55,162 nucleotides of DNA from Fibrobacter sp. UWH6 (GTDB taxonomy: Bacteria > Fibrobacterota > Fibrobacteria > Fibrobacterales > Fibrobacteraceae). Each line of letters begins with the position of its first letter. Position 1 is the stretch's first letter. Positions 25,553-33,108 of the stretch are shown in pieces. A model generated the notes under the pieces. The model was not told where the DNA came from and searched no databases. It worked only from the letters and a program-made list of their open reading frames with translations. The translations under genes were made by a program, and so were the position numbers. The stretch covers positions 1-55,162 of the forward strand of contig NZ_FRAX01000020.1 of the NCBI RefSeq assembly GCF_900142465.1, read 5' to 3'.

Positions 25553-25826
25553 TTTGCATATATCTATCCATGTAATTCATCACTCCTTGTGACAGTCGAC
25601 ATAGACTTACAAAAGTCCGTACGTGCATTCGCGACAGCGGACAGCACTAAGGAACTTGTTCCTTAGTGCGCATGGCCACCAAGGTGGAGGTTCATTAACC
25701 ATCTGGTTGATGTTGTTGGATAGCAGGCAGGAACACGACCTGCTCGAACGCGCGGCATTTCGCCTTGATCGTTTGCCGCGCCAAGTAACGCCGGGGAATG
25801 CCCCCGCCAACAGCAAAAGCTAGAAC
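25553..25826 (+). repeat. Structured direct repeat, copy 2, upstream of dinD
   Basis: This is the second copy of the element at 23945-24165, longer by an insert that contains a perfect 12-bp hairpin (arms GCACTAAGGAAC and GTTCCTTAGTGC at 25644-25669) and CCACC/GGTGG. Its stems are GCAGG/CCTGC (25727-25743), GCGCGGCA/TGCCGCGC (25750-25781) and GGGG/CCCC (25793-25804). The second and third stems keep pairing although their bases differ from copy 1. It ends about 90 bases before dinD. Confidence 0.8.
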
Positions 25827-25918
25827 CTCCAATCTCTACGCAACGTAGGGAACATCTCTCAAAACAAGTAAAACTAGAAGTCGCTTTCCCTGCGAAAGGG
25901 AAGGCTTATGGAGGCTCT
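25827..25918 (+). other. dinD leader with two small hairpins
   Basis: CTACGCAACGTAG (near 25840) and the arms TTTCCC/GGGAAA (about 25885-25902) are small inverted repeats between the structured repeat and dinD. TGGAGG, 4 bases before the ATG at 25919, is a strong ribosome binding site. Confidence 0.45.
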
Positions 25919-26740
25919 ATGGCTAAAAAAGAAATCTCAACTTATTCTCAGCAAACTTTTGAAAGCATCAAGCATGTAGACGAAAACGGTGTCGAATTCT
26001 GGTACGCGAGGGAACTGCAGACAGCGTTGGAATACACACAATGGCGTCGTTTCGAAGATGCTGTTGATAGAGCAAAAGTGGCGTGTGAAGCTAGTGGAAT
26101 TGAAGTTACAGACCATTTTGCCGACGTTGGCAAAATGGTATCCCTTGGCTCCGGATCTGAACGTGAAATCAGCGATGTCAAGCTTTCTCGCTATGCATGT
26201 TACCTTATCGTAATGAACGGAGACCCTCGTAAAGAGGTAATTGCACTTGGACAGACGTACTTTGCGGTAAAGACTCGTCAGCAGGAGATTGTAGAAAACA
26301 TTGAACAGTTGTCTGAAGATGAAAAACGCTTGGCGATTCGTGATGAAGTTACTATCCGCAATAAGTTCCTGGCTAGCGCAGCAAAGGCTGCCGGAGTCGA
26401 AACTCCTGTGGACTATGCTGTGTTTCAGAATCGCGGATATCAGGGCTTGTATAACGGCTTGAGCATGCAGGATATTCATAAGCGCAAAGGGCTGAAGAAA
26501 AGTCAACAGATTCTGGATCACATGGGCGCAACAGAACTTGCCGCAAATCTTTTCCGCATCACACAAACAGATGATAAGCTGCGCCGCGAGAATATCAAGG
26601 GCAAGGAGAACGCGAACGAAACGCACTTTGCCGTTGGGCAAAAAGTCCGTCAAACAATCAAGGAACTTGGCGGAGTTATGCCCGAAAACCTGCCCACACC
26701 AGAGAAAAGTGCAAAACAATTGAAAAGATTAAAGAAATAA
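25919..26740 (+). CDS. dinD: DNA damage-inducible protein D
   Basis: The 273-aa protein aligns by eye along its whole length with E. coli DinD: an N-terminal BRO-type domain with GVEFWYARELQTALEYTQWR, LSRYACYLIVMNGDPRKEVI and ALGQTYFAVKTRQQEI, then NRGYQGLYNGLSMQDIHKRK, ILDHMGATELAANLFRITQT and VGQKVRQTIKELGGVMPE. In E. coli DinD is an SOS gene that interferes with RecA. No E. coli-type LexA box is visible. Codons for DHFADVGKMV (about 64-73) lie in a perfect 28-bp palindrome of a family that also occurs between genes here. Confidence 0.93.
   Translation: MAKKEISTYSQQTFESIKHVDENGVEFWYARELQTALEYTQWRRFEDAVDRAKVACEASGIEVTDHFADVGKMVSLGSGSEREISDVKLSRYACYLIVMNGDPRKEVIALGQTYFAVKTRQQEIVENIEQLSEDEKRLAIRDEVTIRNKFLASAAKAAGVETPVDYAVFQNRGYQGLYNGLSMQDIHKRKGLKKSQQILDHMGATELAANLFRITQTDDKLRRENIKGKENANETHFAVGQKVRQTIKELGGVMPENLPTPEKSAKQLKRLKK
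26112..26139 (+). repeat. CATTTT-type palindrome, copy 4, inside dinD
   Basis: This is a perfect palindrome: ACCATTTTGCC, the self-complementary hexamer GACGTT/AACGTC, then GGCAAAATGGT. It is read in frame as part of DHFADVGKMV. Confidence 0.75.
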
Positions 26741-26764
26741 GGTCGTATTTTTATGCGTTTTACC

Positions 26765-26793
26765 CAATTGTGAACACAGTGTGTTCACAATTG
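26765..26793. repeat. 13-bp-arm palindrome after dinD
   Basis: The arms CAATTGTGAACAC and GTGTTCACAATTG are perfect inverted repeats around AGT. A diverged copy with the same upstream flank lies at 27785-27812. It may be a terminator for dinD, an operator for the next gene or a mobile palindrome. Confidence 0.65.
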
Positions 26794-26850
26794 AATCGGA
26801 CTAAGTATTTGTGCAAAACAAAACCTATAGTAGTCAGTTATGGAGGAAAA

Positions 26851-27198
26851 ATGAAAATTGCACCAGCTACAGATCAGTATGACTTGCCAGAATATCTTTC
26901 GCTGCAGTTCGTGTATCTTCACGGAATGTTGGAGGAAAAATTTGGAACAGACCTTTGCCTTGTTCAGGCGGGGATTGTTCCGCCTATGGGAATAAGTATT
27001 GTTGAGGTTGAAGGCGTTGAAGAGCCGTGTATCGCATTCCTTTGGCGCTATGAAACGGCAAAAGTCGAATGTATTAAAGATGGGCAAGGTCGTGATGCAT
27101 TGTGGAATGGATATCGAGGATTGATTGTTGCCCAAAGCGACCGAAAGTATATGCATGAGGCTTTGGACAAGTTTATTGATAAGGCGTTGGTTATATGA
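26851..27198 (+). CDS. Hypothetical 115-aa protein
   Basis: I chose ATG 26851 because GGAGG lies 5 bases upstream; the open frame extends further upstream from a GTG but that part overlaps a palindrome. The product starts MKIAPATDQYDLPEYLSLQF, contains VQAGIVPPMGISIVEVEG and a helical end, with no membrane or signal sequence. I do not recognise a family. It sits between dinD and a toxin-antitoxin remnant in a repeat-rich area. Confidence 0.6.
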   Translation: MKIAPATDQYDLPEYLSLQFVYLHGMLEEKFGTDLCLVQAGIVPPMGISIVEVEGVEEPCIAFLWRYETAKVECIKDGQGRDALWNGYRGLIVAQSDRKYMHEALDKFIDKALVI

Positions 27199-27275
27199 TT
27201 TACGTTGCCCTAAATGCGGCAGTAAACTAAGAATTCCGGGATGATGATATGAAAATAAGGAAATATCTTGAAATG

Positions 27276-27292
27276 TACCCCAAAAAAGGGTA
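27276..27292. promoter_or_regulatory. Small inverted repeat before the truncated toxin
   Basis: TACCC and GGGTA flank seven bases immediately before the ATG of the toxin remnant. Its position fits an operator bound by the HTH antitoxin encoded downstream. Confidence 0.4.
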
Positions 27293-27297
27293 TATTT

Positions 27298-27399
27298 ATG
27301 TATGAAGTTCGAATAACAAAAAATGCGCAAAAAGGAGTAGCAAAGGTCTTGTCAGGAAAATGTTTTAACGATAGAGGTCTATTATGTTGGCAGTCGTGA
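27298..27399 (+). pseudogene. Truncated RelE/HigB-like toxin remnant
   Basis: The 33-codon frame begins MYEVRITKNAQKGVAKVLSG, which looks like the first 20 residues of a RelE/HigB toxin (compare YEVRxTKxAQKxLxKx), but then ends at a stop inside the next gene. The catalytic C-terminal two thirds are missing. An internal deletion that left the antitoxin gene intact is the simplest explanation. Confidence 0.6.
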
Positions 27400-27746
27400 A
27401 AAAGCCCCATATTGAAGTTCGAGCTCGTCGAATTCCTAAGGCTATCATTGTTTTCTTGCAAGATATGTATAAGCCAGAAAATGTTGTAATTAAGGACGAT
27501 GAGTCTGATTCCTGGGAAGATACGGACTTGTTTAAAAAACGTTTCACGGAATCAACTCCCGGTGAAATGATTTTCGCCAGTCGTGATATGCGCGGCTGGT
27601 CTCAAGCTGCACTGGCAGAGAAACTTGGCAAGTCTCCACACTATGTTTCGGATCTTGAAAACGGGCGTCGAGCGGTGTCCAAGAAAATGGCTGTTGCGCT
27701 TGGCAAGGTTTTTGAATGCGACCCGTCAATATTCTTTGAATTTTGA
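27384..27746 (+). CDS. HTH antitoxin (HigA-like), apparently without a functional toxin
   Basis: The 120-aa protein has an HTH of the Cro/C1 type in its second half (WSQAALAEKLGKSPHYVSDL, about 72-91), followed by NGRRAVSKKMAVALGKVFEC. The N-terminal part is acidic and may once have contacted a toxin. AGAGG lies 7 bases before the ATG. The frame overlaps the end of a truncated toxin gene, so this could be a solitary antitoxin or a free regulator. A palindrome begins one base after its stop codon. Confidence 0.8.
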   Translation: MLAVVKKPHIEVRARRIPKAIIVFLQDMYKPENVVIKDDESDSWEDTDLFKKRFTESTPGEMIFASRDMRGWSQAALAEKLGKSPHYVSDLENGRRAVSKKMAVALGKVFECDPSIFFEF

Positions 27747-27747
27747 T

Positions 27748-27812
27748 CATTTTGTTGGCGTCGACAAAATGAATCGCTTTACCTAATTGTGAACGCAGTG
27801 CATTCATAATTG
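27748..27812. repeat. Two adjacent palindromes after the antitoxin gene
   Basis: CATTTTGT/ACAAAATG (27748-27771) is the fifth member of the CATTTT family. It is followed directly by a diverged copy (27785-27812) of the palindrome at 26765-26793, with two mismatches between arms and the related flank CGCTTTACC. Confidence 0.6.
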
Positions 27813-27864
27813 CCTCGTTGATGATTTTTCATTTATTTACTATAAATGAAAGCAAGAGGTGTTT

Positions 27865-29538
27865 ATGGACAAGAAGTTCTTTTTTTCGTTAGGGTTTGCC
27901 CTGTTGGCGGCCCAGGCCTTTGGCGCAACCTATTATGTGGCTGTTGGCGGAAACGATAATGCCGTCGGTTCCAAGGAAAAGCCTTTCGCTTCCCTCAACA
28001 AGGCGAACGACGTTGTGAAGGCGGGCGATACGGTCTGGGTTCGTGGGGGAGTCTACGACCTGAACGACACGGTTTACTACAAGCGCTACGAGATGACGGC
28101 GGGCATTCTTTTGACCGCCAGCGGCGAAAGCGACGACAAGCGCATTTATTATTTCGCGTACCCTGGGGAGCGCCCGATTTTTGACGGCACAAATCTCCCT
28201 ATCGGTCAAGCCTGCAGGAACAAGGGAAACATCGACAGCGTCATGACAACGTCTCCCATTGTGGTGGCGGCAAAATACTTGCATCTAAAGGGTTTTGAAG
28301 TCCGCAACACTCCCATGAAATGCAATTCCAATTCCGGAATTTTCCTTTACGCCAGTAAGCATATCATTCTTGAACAAATCGACAGCCATCATAATGCGGG
28401 CCCGGGAATTTTCATTCATGACGGAGCCTCTGGAGGCGGTGGCCATCTTGTGTTGAACTGCGACGCCCACGACAATTACGACCCCACGGGCTGGCAGGGC
28501 GATGGCGAAAATGCCGATGGCTTTGGCGTACATTATCAGTACGATGGCGATACTACAAGATTTGTGGGATGCCGTTCCTGGTGGAACAGCGACGACGGCT
28601 ATGACGTTCTTGCGCAGGAATTCCCTGTCATTGTAGAAAACAGTTATGCCATGGGCAATGGTTATATCAAGTATGGAACCGCAACGCCTCCGGGAGTAAA
28701 TGGTCACGGATTCAAGATGGGTTACAGTCGTACAGGTGCCGGCCATCATATCATCAGGAATTGTGTGGCCTGGAATAACGTAGCTAACGGTTTTTATTCC
28801 AATTATACCAATGCTGGCAGCACTTGGATCAACAACACCGCTTATAAAAATGGAGACCGCTCATTCGGCATGGCCTCCACTACTTATGATGCGGATTTGA
28901 ATCGCACGGCAGATGTGATGCCCTTGTTTGGCGACAACGCCCACGTGCTGAAGAACAACATTGCCATCCCGAATAAGAATTCCCAGATTGGATCTTGCTG
29001 GATGAAGGATGCAACTCACGATGTGTATGTGGATTGTCCTACTGGCGAAAACAACACCTGGAACTTGAAACTGGATTTGACAGAAGATGACTTCATGAGT
29101 CTCGACGATCCCAGCTTGACGGTAACGGGCGAGGACCTTTCCAAGATTCCTGGAATTTTGGGCCCGCGAAATCCTGATGGTAGTGTTCCCGATTTGGACT
29201 TCTTGAAATTGAAGGAGGGGAGCCGCGCCATCGACAAGGGCGAAAACATTGGCCAGTCTTTTGTAGGGGAGGCTCCGGACCTGGGCGCTTATGAATTCGG
29301 AATAATCAAGTCCAGCAGTTCTGTTGCATCTAGTAATTCCGTCGCGGAATCCAGCAGCTCCGACGGCACGACTTCCATCAACACGAACGTCGCAACATTC
29401 AAGGTGATCTCTGGCGAAGCAACCGTATTCGACTTGCAAGGCCGCTACCTGGGAAAAATGCAATTGGAAAAAATCAAAACTCCCGGCATCTACCTCATCC
29501 GCCAGGGAAACCTCCTGCAGAAAGTCCACGTGAAGTAG
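27865..29538 (+). CDS. Secreted PL9-type pectate lyase
   Basis: The 557-aa protein has a signal peptide (KKFFFSLGFALLAAQAFG), then a right-handed beta-helix. Residues match the PL9 active site: ADGFG (about 215-219), SDDGYD (about 241-246) for calcium, and GHGFKMGYS, whose Lys near 283 is the expected catalytic base. A serine-rich linker (about 480-500) leads to a C-terminal domain ending VFDLQGRYLGKM and PGIYLIRQG, like the sorting or anchoring tails of Fibrobacter secreted enzymes. It cleaves polygalacturonate. ATG 27865 is preferred over the GTG two codons upstream because AAGAGG is well placed. Its last 44 bases overlap the convergent esterase gene. Confidence 0.88.
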   Translation: MDKKFFFSLGFALLAAQAFGATYYVAVGGNDNAVGSKEKPFASLNKANDVVKAGDTVWVRGGVYDLNDTVYYKRYEMTAGILLTASGESDDKRIYYFAYPGERPIFDGTNLPIGQACRNKGNIDSVMTTSPIVVAAKYLHLKGFEVRNTPMKCNSNSGIFLYASKHIILEQIDSHHNAGPGIFIHDGASGGGGHLVLNCDAHDNYDPTGWQGDGENADGFGVHYQYDGDTTRFVGCRSWWNSDDGYDVLAQEFPVIVENSYAMGNGYIKYGTATPPGVNGHGFKMGYSRTGAGHHIIRNCVAWNNVANGFYSNYTNAGSTWINNTAYKNGDRSFGMASTTYDADLNRTADVMPLFGDNAHVLKNNIAIPNKNSQIGSCWMKDATHDVYVDCPTGENNTWNLKLDLTEDDFMSLDDPSLTVTGEDLSKIPGILGPRNPDGSVPDLDFLKLKEGSRAIDKGENIGQSFVGEAPDLGAYEFGIIKSSSSVASSNSVAESSSSDGTTSINTNVATFKVISGEATVFDLQGRYLGKMQLEKIKTPGIYLIRQGNLLQKVHVK

Positions 29539-30454
29539 ATGCGAAGATAGTATTTTCTTTAAAGAATTCGCACTCCTCGTCATTGCATAAATGGGCGAGG
29601 GGGAGTTTCATGTTCACGTGAAAAACGTGGGAGATTTCCTTAGTTTCGGCGTTACCGTAGGACTTAAAGACGTGGGGGAGGTTCAGCCTTGAAAGAGCCT
29701 TGTCCATTTGGTGGTTCTGCAATTTCAGGAAGTCGTACTCGCCCGTCATTACGAAGGCTGGCGGAAAATTGACTGTCAGATAGTCCATCACGTTCATGTA
29801 TTCGCAACATTCTTCCAGATGTTCACCGAATAGGTCCAGCATGATGTCGGCGTGATTGTCGCGGTCTTCCGTCAAGTCGTATACGCCGCAGTTCAAGGCA
29901 ACAGCCCGCGGAACAAAACCTGCTGGTGGGTTGATTGCCGCTGGCTTCCCGAACCATTCCTTGGAAGCGTCCTGGACTTTCTTGGCGTATTCCGGATTCA
30001 CGCAATAAATTGAATAAAGTGCCGCGTAGTTTGCTCCGGCGGAATCTCCCACCATAAAGATGTTCTCGGTATCCAGATTGTACTTGTCGGCATTTTCCAG
30101 GACCCAGTGCAACACGGCGTCTGTATCTTCCAGGGCTGCCGGGAACTTGTATTCGGGAGCAAGCCTGTAGTTGAAATTCACGCAGGCAAATCCGCGCTGG
30201 GCAAGGCTCATCAGGTAGTACTTATAGGATTCCTTCTGGCCGTACACGAAGGCTCCGCCATGAACGCTGATGATTACCGGTAGCTTCTGCGCGGCATCCT
30301 TGGGAATGTATAGATCCAGCAGATTCCAGTCCCCGAATTTCCCGTACGGAATATCCTTGAACGCAATCACGTCTGCAGGCTCCACGAGCCCGGCATCACG
30401 GGACTGGTCGGCTGCAAGCCATTCAACACGATATTTTTCACTGGTCTGGGACAT
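29495..30454 (-). CDS. Alpha/beta hydrolase, HSL-type carboxylesterase
   Basis: The 319-aa protein shows the hormone-sensitive-lipase family pattern: oxyanion motif VHGGAFVYGQ (about 80-89), nucleophile elbow GDSAGANYA (about 150-158), MTGEYDFL for the catalytic Asp and SHVFHVN for the His. No signal peptide is evident, so it is probably cytoplasmic. The ATG at the complement of 30452-30454 follows AGGTGG closely and is preferred over an upstream GTG. Placed next to a pectate lyase, it could remove ester groups from pectin or xylan fragments, which is inference. Confidence 0.88.
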   Translation of the reverse strand: MSQTSEKYRVEWLAADQSRDAGLVEPADVIAFKDIPYGKFGDWNLLDLYIPKDAAQKLPVIISVHGGAFVYGQKESYKYYLMSLAQRGFACVNFNYRLAPEYKFPAALEDTDAVLHWVLENADKYNLDTENIFMVGDSAGANYAALYSIYCVNPEYAKKVQDASKEWFGKPAAINPPAGFVPRAVALNCGVYDLTEDRDNHADIMLDLFGEHLEECCEYMNVMDYLTVNFPPAFVMTGEYDFLKLQNHQMDKALSRLNLPHVFKSYGNAETKEISHVFHVNMKLPLAHLCNDEECEFFKENTIFASTSRGLSAGGFPGG

Positions 30455-30702
30455 AAGAACCACCTATATTTTAAAATGAATTTAGAATGATTTCTTTAAT
30501 AAAATAGGCTGTTTTAACCAAATAACCGCCTCCCCCGTACCTAGAAATATTTGTTCTATAATGCGGATTATGTAAACTAAATAATCTAAAACAAAACAAG
30601 GCTTTTGAATTTTTTGCAAAAGGGATTGCATTCTGGAGAGTTTTATACACCTGTAAAGGAAATATCTTTGTCTCGTGGTGATAACGATGTTTGGAGATAA
30701 AG
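30455..30702. other. Divergent intergenic region, esterase and GH43-CBM6 genes
   Basis: The region is AT-rich and should hold promoters for both directions. The 10-mer GATGTTTGGA occurs twice just before and at the GH43 start. I see no gene or strong dyad here. Confidence 0.4.
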
Positions 30703-32781
30703 ATGTTTGGAAAACTCTTGTCGGTTTCTTCCCTGTTGGTTTTGGCTGGGACGGCGTTGGCTCAGCAACCAATAATCACGACTAACTACACGGCGGACCC
30801 GGCTCCCTATGTCCATGGCGATACAGTCTATTTGTATACGACCCACGACGAAGACGATGCCGACGGGTTCTTGATGTACGATTGGCTTCTGCATACTTCC
30901 ACGGACATGGTCAACTGGACAAGCCACGGGGCTGTGGCATCCTTGAACGACATCAAGTGGAGTACCAGGACCAATGGAGCTTGGGCAGAGCAGGTTGTGT
31001 TCCGCAATAACAAATGGTTCATGTATGTTCCTATTCACGGCAACGGAATTTCTGTCCTGGTGGCAGATAATCCCTACGGCCCCTTTAAGGAACCTCTGAA
31101 CAAGGCCTTGGTTTGGCAGCGCGAGCATTGGAACGACATCGATCCCACCGTATGGGTTGACGATGACGGCCAGGCCTACATGTACTGGGGCAATCCGGAT
31201 CTCTACATGATCAAGCTTAACAAGGATATGATCAGCACCTCCGGCAATATTGTTACCCACCCCAAGGTCAAAGATTACCAGGAAGGCCCTTGGTTCTACA
31301 AGCACGACAGCCATTATTACATGGCCTTTGCTTCCACTTGTTGTGCCGAAGGTATCGGTTATGCCATGAGCGACTCCCCCACGGGTCCCTGGACTTACAA
31401 GGGCGACATTATGCCCCACTCCTCCCGCAGCAACGGAAACCATCCGGGTATTATTGATTATAAGGGAAAATCCTACGTCTTTGGCCATCATTATCAACTT
31501 TGGCATCAAAAATCCGACAAAATGGGCCTAAAATTCCAGCATAAGGAACGCCGTTCTGTTGGCGTTGCCGAAATGAAGTATAATGCCGACGGTACTATCC
31601 AGAAGATCGACTGGTGGCCGGATAATGGCGTGGCCCAGCTGGAAGATTTCAATCCCTATAAGCGTGTAGAGGCCGAAACCATGTCCTGGGGCGAAGAAGT
31701 GAAGGTCCGCAAGAGCGGTGCCGCCGGCAATACGGTTCTCACCAATCTTACCGACGGCAAGTACACCAAGATCAGCGGCGTGGAATTCGGTGACGCCGGT
31801 GCAGAATCTTTCTCAGCCTCTGTCTTGACGGTAAAGAAGGCGTCCTCCGTTACGGTTCGCCTGGACAAGGTGGATGGCCCCGTGGTTGCCAAGGCTGAAT
31901 TTTCCAAGGACGGCCTTGTGACTGTGCCTGCCGAAGGAGCTGTTGGCAAGCATGACGTATTCTTCATGTTCGCTGGAGATTTCGAGGCTGATTACTGGGA
32001 ATTTGAAGACAGCAAGGCTGCGGTTCCCCAGGGCCCATTCTGCGAAGCTTTGCTGAAGGATCCCGAAGCCGAGTGCGAATTGCCGGTTATCGGGGCTACG
32101 GTCGAAGGCAAGAAGAACATCATCGAATTCGAAAACTACGATGTGGGCGGCGCCGGCAAGGCCTACTACGACATGGATACAGAAAACAAGGGTGGAAAGT
32201 ACCGCGAAGACCGGGTTGACGTGGTTGCCATCAAGAGCGAAAATGGCGATGGTTATGCCATCGGTTACACCCAGAAGGGCGAATGGCTGGAATACACCGT
32301 GAATGTGGAAGTTGACGAAGCCCTCCCCTACGAGATTTCCTACGCGACCGGCATGGAGCGCGCCGGTATCCAGCTCTTCATGGATGACGAACCTATCACC
32401 GATGAACTGGAACTGGTGGGAACCGGAGATTTCGACGTGTACACCACATTCAAGGGCAAGACTACCAAGGAACTGGCCAAGGGCGAGCATGTGCTCAAGG
32501 TTCTAATGACGACCGACTATGTCAATCTTGACAAGATTGCTTTTGGCACTGCGGAACTCCATACAGACTTTTTGATGGAATCCCCTAGACTGGCAAAGAG
32601 GGGATTGCATGAATTCAAGGTCTTTGACCTGATGGGACATCAGCTTGGAAAGTTCAAGCTGAACGATGCATCCCTGGTTGTTGATTTTAAGACGGAACTG
32701 AGAAACGCCGGATTCAATAATGGAGTTTACATAGTCCGATACGCCTCGGGACGGGCTTTAAGAATCAACTTGGAACGATAA
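30703..32781 (+). CDS. Secreted GH43 glycosidase with CBM6-type modules
   Basis: The 692-aa protein has a signal peptide (FGKLLSVSSLLVLAGTALA) and a five-bladed GH43 domain (about 25-310) with the three expected acids: D32 in ADPAPY, D147 in DIDPTVW and E194 in YQEGPWF. Two CBM6-like modules follow: about 320-430 (RVEAETMSWGEEVKV) and about 465-620 (IIEFENYDVGGAGKAYYD). The C-terminus (FKVFDLMGHQLGKF, NGVYIVRYASGR) is the Fibrobacter-type tail. The likely substrate is arabinoxylan or an arabinose- or xylose-containing side chain. ATG 30703 follows GGAGATAA; an upstream TTG in frame is less likely. Confidence 0.9.
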   Translation: MFGKLLSVSSLLVLAGTALAQQPIITTNYTADPAPYVHGDTVYLYTTHDEDDADGFLMYDWLLHTSTDMVNWTSHGAVASLNDIKWSTRTNGAWAEQVVFRNNKWFMYVPIHGNGISVLVADNPYGPFKEPLNKALVWQREHWNDIDPTVWVDDDGQAYMYWGNPDLYMIKLNKDMISTSGNIVTHPKVKDYQEGPWFYKHDSHYYMAFASTCCAEGIGYAMSDSPTGPWTYKGDIMPHSSRSNGNHPGIIDYKGKSYVFGHHYQLWHQKSDKMGLKFQHKERRSVGVAEMKYNADGTIQKIDWWPDNGVAQLEDFNPYKRVEAETMSWGEEVKVRKSGAAGNTVLTNLTDGKYTKISGVEFGDAGAESFSASVLTVKKASSVTVRLDKVDGPVVAKAEFSKDGLVTVPAEGAVGKHDVFFMFAGDFEADYWEFEDSKAAVPQGPFCEALLKDPEAECELPVIGATVEGKKNIIEFENYDVGGAGKAYYDMDTENKGGKYREDRVDVVAIKSENGDGYAIGYTQKGEWLEYTVNVEVDEALPYEISYATGMERAGIQLFMDDEPITDELELVGTGDFDVYTTFKGKTTKELAKGEHVLKVLMTTDYVNLDKIAFGTAELHTDFLMESPRLAKRGLHEFKVFDLMGHQLGKFKLNDASLVVDFKTELRNAGFNNGVYIVRYASGRALRINLER

Positions 32782-32801
32782 TTTAACCTTTCCGTTATTT
32801 A

Positions 32802-32841
32802 TCCCACTGGGGCTGCGCACTTCCCCGGTGGGACTTTTTTT
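32802..32841 (+). terminator. Terminator after the GH43-CBM6 gene
   Basis: CCCAC-T-GGGG and CCCC-G-GTGGG form a strong stem followed by ACTTTTTTT, about 20 bases after the stop codon. Confidence 0.85.
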
Positions 32842-32950
32842 ACTGAAAACACTACTATCATGTTTGATTGTAATGTGCCGGATTTTCCGGCGGCATGAAT
32901 TTAGCAAGGTTGACGTCTTTTGAGGGCGTTTTTGGGGGTTGGACGTTCAC

Positions 32951-32972
32951 TTTGCAAACAGTTGTTTGCAAA
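32951..32972. promoter_or_regulatory. Candidate activator site upstream of the grpE promoter
   Basis: TTTGCAAACA-GT-TGTTTGCAAA is a perfect 10-bp inverted repeat centred about 120 bases before the predicted start of transcription. That is the usual distance for a binding site of a sigma-54 enhancer-binding protein. Confidence 0.5.
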
Positions 32973-33057
32973 ATTCTTCATTTTTTTATAAAAAATCCCA
33001 TTCCTAGCTTGATTTCGTCATTGTTTCAAATAGAAACACTTGGTGTTGCGTTGGGGT

Positions 33058-33073
33058 TGGCACGGTTTTTGCA
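33058..33073 (+). promoter_or_regulatory. Sigma-54 type promoter of grpE
   Basis: TGGCACGGTTTTTGCA matches the -24/-12 consensus TGGCACG-N4-TTGCA exactly, with the correct 10 bases between the GG and GC pairs. It lies 35 bases before the grpE start codon. An inverted repeat GTTTC-N5-GAAAC lies 20 bases upstream. Confidence 0.8.
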
Positions 33074-33108
33074 AAATAAAGGGCGAAATTTAAACACAAG
33101 GAATTAAT

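Larger units (their letters stand above)
32842..33108 (+). other. grpE upstream region
   Basis: This gene-free stretch carries a 22-bp palindrome (32951-32972), a smaller inverted repeat GTTTC/GAAAC (33023-33037) and a sigma-54-type promoter (33058-33073). A short open frame across it has no start signal of note. Confidence 0.6.

Noticed and set aside
23945-25826. Integron attC sites or a group II intron
   Set aside because: The elements are longer than typical attC sites, I see no clear RYYYAAC/GTTRRRY core pair and no integrase. A GTACGTGC block resembles part of intron domain V, but the matching half is missing and there is no reverse transcriptase.
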